Source: Achromobacter sp. AONIH1 (lineage in GTDB: Bacteria > Pseudomonadota > Gammaproteobacteria > Burkholderiales > Burkholderiaceae_B). From it: a stretch of DNA of 64,000 nt. The DNA lies in NCBI RefSeq assembly GCF_002902905.1, contig NZ_CP026124.1, positions 1,612,001-1,676,000 on the forward strand. The letters run 5' to 3'. The notes beneath the pieces were generated by a model. The model had not been told where the DNA came from. It was given only the letters and a program-made list of their open reading frames with translations, and did not search any database. Positions 58,090 through 64,000 of this stretch are shown piece after piece. Positions within the stretch are counted from its first letter, which is position 1. Every line of letters starts with the position of its first letter. Both the position numbers and the translations under genes were made by a program.

Positions 58090-58947
58090 ATGAGCACGCA
58101 GACCGAAGAACACAGCATGAAGCACCACAAGCGTCCGCTCGCCGGCTACCAGGCGAAGACGTTCCTGTGGCAGGTGTCTGCGGACGGCAAGGTCGCCACC
58201 ATCACGCTGAACCGGCCCGAGCGCAAGAATCCGCTGACCTTCGATTCCTATGCCGAGCTGCGCGACCTGTTCCGCGCGCTGGTCTACGCCACCGACATCA
58301 AGGTCGTGGTGGTGACGGGCGCGGGCGGCAATTTCTGCTCCGGCGGCGACGTGCACGAGATCATCGGCCCGCTGACCAGGATGAGCATGCCCGAGCTGCT
58401 GGACTTCACCCGCATGACGGGCGATCTGGTCAAGGCCATGCGCGCCTGCCCGCAGCCCATCGTGGCGGCGGTGGACGGCATCTGCGCCGGCGCCGGCGCC
58501 ATGATCGCGCTGGCCTCGGACATGCGCCTGGGCACGCCTGCCGCGCGCACCGCCTTCCTGTTCACCCGCGTCGGCCTGGCCGGCGCGGACATGGGCGCCT
58601 GCACGCTGCTGCCGCGCATGATCGGCCAGGGCCGCGCGTCGGAACTGCTGTACACCGGCCGCGCCATGACGGCCGAAGAAGGCGCCAGCTGGGGCTTCTT
58701 CAACGCGCTGCACGATGGCGCCGGGCTGCTCGACGCCGCCCAGGCGCTGGCCGCGCAGCTGGCCGCCGGCCCGACCTTCGCCCATGGCGTGACCAAGAAG
58801 CTGCTGCACCAGGAATGGAACATGGGCGTGGACGAGGCCATCGAGGCCGAGGCCGAGGCCCAGGCGATCTGCATGCAGACGCGCGATTTCCATCGCGCTT
58901 ATGAAGCGTTCGTCGCCAAGCAAAAGCCGATATTCGAAGGAAACTGA
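58090..58947 (+). CDS. enoyl-CoA hydratase/isomerase family protein
   Basis: 285 residues from the ATG at 58090, which follows GGAGA. The crotonase core reads [48 protein letters not shown] (oxyanion hole) and [59 protein letters not shown], the ADMGA segment holding the usual acid position. A ~25-residue N-terminal extension is unusual. It likely hydrates an unsaturated CoA ester. Repeat copy D follows its stop. Confidence 0.93.
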   Translation: MSTQTEEHSMKHHKRPLAGYQAKTFLWQVSADGKVATITLNRPERKNPLTFDSYAELRDLFRALVYATDIKVVVVTGAGGNFCSGGDVHEIIGPLTRMSMPELLDFTRMTGDLVKAMRACPQPIVAAVDGICAGAGAMIALASDMRLGTPAARTAFLFTRVGLAGADMGACTLLPRMIGQGRASELLYTGRAMTAEEGASWGFFNALHDGAGLLDAAQALAAQLAAGPTFAHGVTKKLLHQEWNMGVDEAIEAEAEAQAICMQTRDFHRAYEAFVAKQKPIFEGN

Positions 58948-58954
58948 AGAGAGA

Positions 58955-59034
58955 GGCCCACCCCCGAGCGCTACGCGCTCCCCCTCCAGGGGGCGCTGCT
59001 GCGGACCGGCAAAGCCGGCTCCGCGCAGCCGCGA
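58955..59034 (+). repeat. structured intergenic repeat, copy D
   Basis: About 80 bases between the hydratase and acyl-CoA dehydrogenase genes. Stem one is GAGCGC/GCGCTC, shortened symmetrically by one A-T pair relative to copy C. The C/G-run element is CCCCCTCCAGGGGG. The last stem is GCGGACCGGC with GCCGGCTCCGC, where only the bulged base differs from B and C. Symmetric changes support a conserved fold. Confidence 0.82.
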
Positions 59035-59091
59035 TTGAGCCACACCTGTTTTTAGCGATGCAGATGCCGCGTAGCGCTACGGAGAGTTGAT

Positions 59092-60261
<1,170 letters not shown>

Positions 60262-60333
60262 CGGACGCCGCAGAGCGCCCGCGGGACCAGGCCACGCCAC
60301 CAAACCACACAGCACAGACGGCAAGGGGTTTTC

Positions 60334-61974
60334 ATGGAAACATCCGCCCACATCGACACTTTCGCCCGGGATAACCTGCCCCCGGGCGAGCTATGGCCTG
60401 AATTCCTGCTCGACGGCCCCGACGTGGCCTATCCTAAGCGCATGAACTGCGCGGTGGAACTGGTGGACGCCATGGTCGAACGCGGCCATGGCGAGCGCGT
60501 GGCGTTGCGCTGGTCCCAGGACGGCAAGCCCGCGGCCATGACCTACGGCGAGCTGGCGGCGCTGACCAACCGCATCGCCCATGTGCTGGTCGAGGACATG
60601 AAGCTGGTGCCGGGCAACCGGCTGCTGCTGCGCGGCCCGAACAATCCCATGATGGCGGCCTCCTGGTTGGCCGCCATCAAGGCCGGCCTGGTCACCGTGC
60701 CCACCATGCCGCTGCTGCGCGCCAAGGAACTCAAGCAGATCATCGACAAGGCGCAGATTCAGGCGGCGCTGTGCGACGTGCGCCTGAAGGACGAGGCCGA
60801 GTTCTGCCTGCAGAAGGACCATGAACACCATTGCGCCGGCCTGCGGCAGGTCGTGTATTTCAACGACCAGGGGCCGGCCTCGCTGGACGCGCTGGCCGCG
60901 ACCAAGGCCGACGATTTCCAGGCCTGCGACACCTCGGCCGACGACGTCTGCCTGATCGCCTTCACCAGCGGCACCACCGGCGCGCCCAAGGGCTGCATGC
61001 ACTTCCATCGCGACGTGCTGGCCATGTGCGACCTGTTTCCCAAGCACGTGATCAAGCCGGGACCGGACGATGTGTTCTGCGGCACGCCGCCGCTGGCCTT
61101 CACCTTCGGCCTGGGCGGCCTGCTGTGCTTCCCGCTGCGCGTGGGCGCCAGCACGGTGCTGGCCGAGAAGCTGTCGCCCGACAGCTTGCTGCAGCTGATC
61201 CAGGATTTCCGCGCCACCATCGTGTTCACCGCGCCCACCTTCTATCGCCAGATGGCGGCGCTGGCCGGCAAGTATGACCTGTCCTCGCTCAAGAAGAGCG
61301 TGTCGGCGGGCGAGGCCCTGCCCGACGCCACCCGCCAGCTGTGGAAGCAGGCCAGCGGCCTGGAGATGATCGACGGCATCGGCGGCACCGAGATGATCCA
61401 CGTGTTCGTGTCCAGCCCGCCGGACGAGGTGCGGCGCGGCGCCATCGGCCGCGTGGTGCCGGGCTACATCGCGCAGATCGTGGACGACGACATGAATCCG
61501 CTGCCCAACGGCACCGCCGGCCGGCTGGCCATCAAGGGCCCCACGGGCTGCCGATACCTGGCCGACGAGCGCCAGCGCCGATTCGTGCAGGCTGGCTGGA
61601 ACCTGCCGGGCGACACCTTCGTGCAGGACGACGACGGCTATCTCTTTTACCAGGCGCGCAACGACGACATGATCGTGTCGGCGGGCTACAACATCGCCGG
61701 TCCCGAGGTCGAGGACGCCCTGCTGCGCCATCCGGCCGTGGCCGAGTGCGGCGTGGTCGGCGCGCCCTGCGACGAGCGCGGCCAGGTGGTCAAGGCCTTC
61801 GTGGTGCTCAAGCCGGGCTTCGAGCCGGGCGATGCGCTGGTGGCCGAGCTGCAGGCCTTCGTCAAGGCCAATATCGCGCCCTACAAGTACCCGCGCGCCA
61901 TCGAATTCGTGGATGCGCTGCCGCGCACCGAGACCGGCAAGCTGCAGCGCTTCGCGCTGCGCAAGATGGCCTGA
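60334..61974 (+). CDS. aryl-CoA ligase (benzoate/2-aminobenzoate-CoA ligase family)
   Basis: 546 residues. The AMP-binding P-loop is LIAFTSGTTGAPKGCMHFHRDVLAMCDLF, with PPLAFTFGLGGLLCFPLRVGAST, IDGIGGTEMIHVFVSS and DDDGYLFYQARNDDMIVSAGYNIAGPEVEDALLRHPAVAECGVVG. The A10 lysine is in LPRTETGKLQRFALR. The pattern is that of benzoate-CoA ligases. It activates the aromatic acid with ATP and CoA to start the pathway. In the operon it comes fifth, between dehydrogenase and thioesterase. Confidence 0.93.
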   Translation: METSAHIDTFARDNLPPGELWPEFLLDGPDVAYPKRMNCAVELVDAMVERGHGERVALRWSQDGKPAAMTYGELAALTNRIAHVLVEDMKLVPGNRLLLRGPNNPMMAASWLAAIKAGLVTVPTMPLLRAKELKQIIDKAQIQAALCDVRLKDEAEFCLQKDHEHHCAGLRQVVYFNDQGPASLDALAATKADDFQACDTSADDVCLIAFTSGTTGAPKGCMHFHRDVLAMCDLFPKHVIKPGPDDVFCGTPPLAFTFGLGGLLCFPLRVGASTVLAEKLSPDSLLQLIQDFRATIVFTAPTFYRQMAALAGKYDLSSLKKSVSAGEALPDATRQLWKQASGLEMIDGIGGTEMIHVFVSSPPDEVRRGAIGRVVPGYIAQIVDDDMNPLPNGTAGRLAIKGPTGCRYLADERQRRFVQAGWNLPGDTFVQDDDGYLFYQARNDDMIVSAGYNIAGPEVEDALLRHPAVAECGVVGAPCDERGQVVKAFVVLKPGFEPGDALVAELQAFVKANIAPYKYPRAIEFVDALPRTETGKLQRFALRKMA

Positions 61975-62001
61975 GCGGCGACAAGGCAAACAGGAGCCAA
62001 C

Positions 62002-62427
62002 ATGGGAAATCCGTTCGTCAGCCAGGTGGAGGTGCGGTTCCGCCATTGCGATCCGGCCGGCATCGTGTTCTATCCGCGCTATTTCGAGATGATCAACGAT
62101 TTCGTCGAGGAATGGTTCGACAAGGGCATGGGCTTGCCTTTCCATGCGCTGCACGTGGAGCGCCGGATCGGCACGCCCACGGCCTCGGTGCAGTGCGACT
62201 TCACCGCGCCCAGCCGCTGGCATGAACGGCTGCGCCAGACGCTGGAGGTGCAGCGCATCGGCGGCGCCTCGTTCAAGGCGCTGGTGCGTTTCGAAGGGCC
62301 GGACGGGCAGTTGCGGCTGTCGGCGACCCTGACCATCGTGACCGTGGACTTGCGCAGCATGAAGTCCACGCCCCTGCCCGACGATCTGCGCGAGCGGATG
62401 CGGGCCTATCTGGCGCCCGCCGCCTGA
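62002..62427 (+). CDS. 4HBT-type acyl-CoA thioesterase
   Basis: 141 residues of the hot-dog fold. EVRFRHCDPAGIVFYPRYFEMINDFVEEWFDKG is the 4-hydroxybenzoyl-CoA thioesterase motif, with the catalytic Asp in HCDPAGIVFYP. It may release a free aromatic acid or rescue trapped CoA from dead-end thioesters. If the pathway is salicylyl-CoA type, it could release gentisate for the dioxygenase encoded at the left end of this window. It begins 27 bases after the ligase. Confidence 0.93.
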   Translation: MGNPFVSQVEVRFRHCDPAGIVFYPRYFEMINDFVEEWFDKGMGLPFHALHVERRIGTPTASVQCDFTAPSRWHERLRQTLEVQRIGGASFKALVRFEGPDGQLRLSATLTIVTVDLRSMKSTPLPDDLRERMRAYLAPAA

Positions 62428-62478
62428 GCGCGCGCCAGCCTTACTTCACTGAGTTTTTTGATAATAGGATGAGACGTT

Positions 62479-62883
62479 ATGAAGATTCTGCAACCGCCGG
62501 ATTGGATGGCGCCCCGTGGCTATTCAAATGGAATCCTCGCCGAGATGACGGTGGGCAGCAAGCTGGTGTTCGTGGGCGGCCAGGTCGGCTGGAACGGACA
62601 GCAGCAATTCGAGTCGGATGACCTGGCGGACCAGGTGCGCCAGACCCTGGCGAACATCGTCGCCATCCTGGCCGAGGGCGGCGCCAAGCCGGAGCACATC
62701 GTGCGCATGACCTGGTACGTCACCGACAAGAACGAATACGTGGCGGCCTATCCGGCCATCGGCAAGCACTACCGCGAACTGATCGGCCGGCATTTCCCGG
62801 CCATGACGGCGGTGGAGGTCGCGGACCTGGTCGAGGACCGCGCCAAGGTCGAGATCGAAGTCACGGCCGTCGTGCCGGCCTGA
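62479..62883 (+). CDS. RidA-family enamine/imine deaminase
   Basis: 134 residues. Features of the YjgF/RidA trimer family are MKILQPPDWMAPRGYSNGILAEMTVGSKLVFVGGQVGWN, QVRQTLANIVAILAEGGAKPEHIVRMTWYVTDKNEY, and the C-terminal FPAMTAVEVADLVEDRAKVEIEVTAVV, with the substrate Arg replaced by Met near the usual R105 position as far as can be judged. The family hydrolyses reactive imines and enamines. An enamine-containing CoA ester is expected when 2-aminobenzoyl-CoA is reduced, so its presence fits an anthranilate pathway. Last gene of the operon. Confidence 0.92.
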   Translation: MKILQPPDWMAPRGYSNGILAEMTVGSKLVFVGGQVGWNGQQQFESDDLADQVRQTLANIVAILAEGGAKPEHIVRMTWYVTDKNEYVAAYPAIGKHYRELIGRHFPAMTAVEVADLVEDRAKVEIEVTAVVPA

Positions 62884-62896
62884 TCCTGTTCAACGC

Positions 62897-62924
62897 GCCG
62901 GGCGGCCTGTCGCGTCGGCCCGGC
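62897..62924. terminator. weak hairpin between convergent RidA and AraC genes
   Basis: GCCGGGC and GCCCGGC form a 7-bp perfect stem with a 14-base loop, 14 bases after the RidA stop. The loop is long and there is no T-run, so this is a low-confidence terminator. Confidence 0.3.
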
Positions 62925-63019
62925 GGTCCGGGCTCCGGCCGTCCGCCGTCCCGCTTACCGGGCCGGCATCTGGCACCGAATGGCGGGTGCTGGAGCCAGC
63001 GCGGGCCGCGCGTCCGCGA

Positions 63020-64000
63020 TCACTGCGCCAGGCGCAAGGTCTGCCTGGGCAGTTCGCCGAATCTTTCCTTGTAGTACTCCGAAAACCGGCCCAGGTGGCC
63101 GAAGCCCACCGCCAGCGCCGCCTCGGTGACGTTGGCGCAGGCGCCGTCCAGCAGGCGCTGGCGCGCCGCATCCAGCCGCAGCGCGCGCAGCGCGTTCATG
63201 GGCGTGGTGTCGCGGTGTTCCTGGAACAGCCGGGTCAGCGCCGTGTCGCTGGCGCCGGCGTGGCGGGCGATGTCCTTGAGCGTCATGGGCGTGGCCAGGT
63301 GCGCGCGCATATAGGCCTCGGCCAGCGCCAGGCGGCGTGGCGGCGTGGCCGCCGGCCCGCCGCGCCAGGTGTTGGGCTGGTTGTACAGCAGGTGCAGCAC
63401 CAGCGTGTCCTCGAGCTGGTCCAGCCAGGCGGCCGGCGGGCGCGGCGCGCCGTCGTCCAGCGTGGGCAGCAGGTGGATCAGGCCGCCCATCATGCTGCGC
63501 CAGGCGGCGCCCACCGGGTTGTCCAGCCGCAGCGCGGGGCTGAAGTCCAGCGGCCGCAGCGCGGCCTCGCCGAAGGCGCGCTGGCCGATAGCGTCCAGCT
63601 TGCCGCGCGGGATCTTCAACAGCAGTTGTTCGCAGCCGGCTTCCCAATGCAGCCGCAGCGGCCGGTTGGGCGCGATGACCGCGGCACAGGCCGGATCGGC
63701 GTCCACCCGGACGCCGCCGCATTCGATGCGGGCGCGCCCGCGCAGCGGCACCTGCACCAGCATGAAATCCTGCAGTTTGTCGGGTTCGATCTGGACTTCG
63801 GCGCCGTAGCGCAAGGTACAGACCGTCAGCGCGCCGAAGCGGCCGCGGTTCAGGCGCGCGTCGACCCGTCCGCCTTTCCAGGTCAGCCGGTGTTCCTTGA
63901 GGGTTTCCGAGACGAGCGCACGCGTCTCGTCCTGTTGCGTGGAGCTGAATACGCGCCGCTCGAACAAGGGCGCCAGCTCTAGGGGGGACCCGCCGCGCAT
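63020..64000 (-). CDS. AraC-family transcriptional regulator (start at or beyond window edge)
   Basis: 326 residues from the ATG whose first base is the last base of the window; the real start could lie further right. The N-terminal ~200 residues resemble the AraC-binding-like domain (FGALTVCTLRYGAEVQIEPDKLQDFMLVQVPLRGRARIECGG). The C-terminal HTH pair is LALAEAYMRAHLATPMTLKDIARHAGASDTALTRLFQEHRDTTPMNALRALRLDAARQRLLDGACANVTEAALAVGFGHLGRFSEYYKERFGELPRQTLR, intact. This family often controls aromatic or alcohol degradation. It converges on RidA; its target may be beyond the window. Confidence 0.9.
   Translation of the reverse strand: MRGGSPLELAPLFERRVFSSTQQDETRALVSETLKEHRLTWKGGRVDARLNRGRFGALTVCTLRYGAEVQIEPDKLQDFMLVQVPLRGRARIECGGVRVDADPACAAVIAPNRPLRLHWEAGCEQLLLKIPRGKLDAIGQRAFGEAALRPLDFSPALRLDNPVGAAWRSMMGGLIHLLPTLDDGAPRPPAAWLDQLEDTLVLHLLYNQPNTWRGGPAATPPRRLALAEAYMRAHLATPMTLKDIARHAGASDTALTRLFQEHRDTTPMNALRALRLDAARQRLLDGACANVTEAALAVGFGHLGRFSEYYKERFGELPRQTLRLAQ

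Overview
The base composition (very GC-rich), an extracytoplasmic solute receptor of the Bug type, several LysR-type regulators, two branched-chain-amino-acid-type ABC transporters and a Burkholderiales-style housekeeping block (DUF3460-scpA-panC, prepilin peptidase-coaE-zapD, argJ next to a DUF815 ATPase and a Nudix/ThiE fusion) point to a betaproteobacterium of the Alcaligenaceae, most likely Achromobacter or Bordetella. This is inferred from gene content and order; no database search was possible.

Layout. 1-6.0 kb (minus strand): a gentisate-pathway operon read as gentisate 1,2-dioxygenase, fumarylpyruvate hydrolase, maleylpyruvate isomerase, a PchB-like chorismate mutase, a Bug receptor, an unassigned FAD oxidoreductase and a 3-hydroxybenzoate 6-hydroxylase-like enzyme cut by the window edge. 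A divergent LysR gene follows (6.2-7.1 kb). 7.1-10.7 kb: a small membrane protein, glycerol kinase and a 14-TM MFS exporter. 10.7-16.7 kb: housekeeping genes (DUF3460, scpA, panC, prepilin peptidase, coaE, zapD) with a small LuxR-type HTH protein and an NlpE-like lipoprotein. 16.8-25.8 kb: an mdtABC-type RND efflux operon with its outer-membrane factor. 25.9-28.4 kb: a divergent SDR/LysR pair and a TetR gene. 28.6-36.0 kb: an amidase, a solute-binding protein, a LysR regulator and ABC permeases and ATPases. 36.1-37.4 kb: an XRE-2TM regulator and a vapBC pair. 37.5-42.1 kb: Nudix/ThiE, DUF815 ATPase, argJ and an unknown membrane protein.

42.3-62.9 kb looks like a CoA-dependent aromatic degradation module, for anthranilate or salicylate. 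It has a MarR regulator, a complete ABC importer, a monooxygenase/reductase fusion, an SDR, an enoyl-CoA hydratase, an acyl-CoA dehydrogenase, an aryl-CoA ligase, a thioesterase and a RidA protein. A full siaABCD signalling operon and a PAS-GAF-GGDEF-EAL protein (48.2-54.7 kb) sit between the importer and the catabolic genes. Two nearly identical 20-bp imperfect palindromes, one before the importer and one at the promoter of the catabolic operon, suggest one MarR regulon spanning the signalling insert. The window ends with an AraC-family gene.

Non-coding structure worth noting: four copies of a roughly 80-95-bp structured intergenic repeat with compensatory changes in its stems, five 11-bp direct repeats upstream of the XRE-2TM gene, and two LysR-type interrupted dyads in divergent promoter regions. 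No tRNA, rRNA, CRISPR array, insertion sequence or phage gene was recognised.
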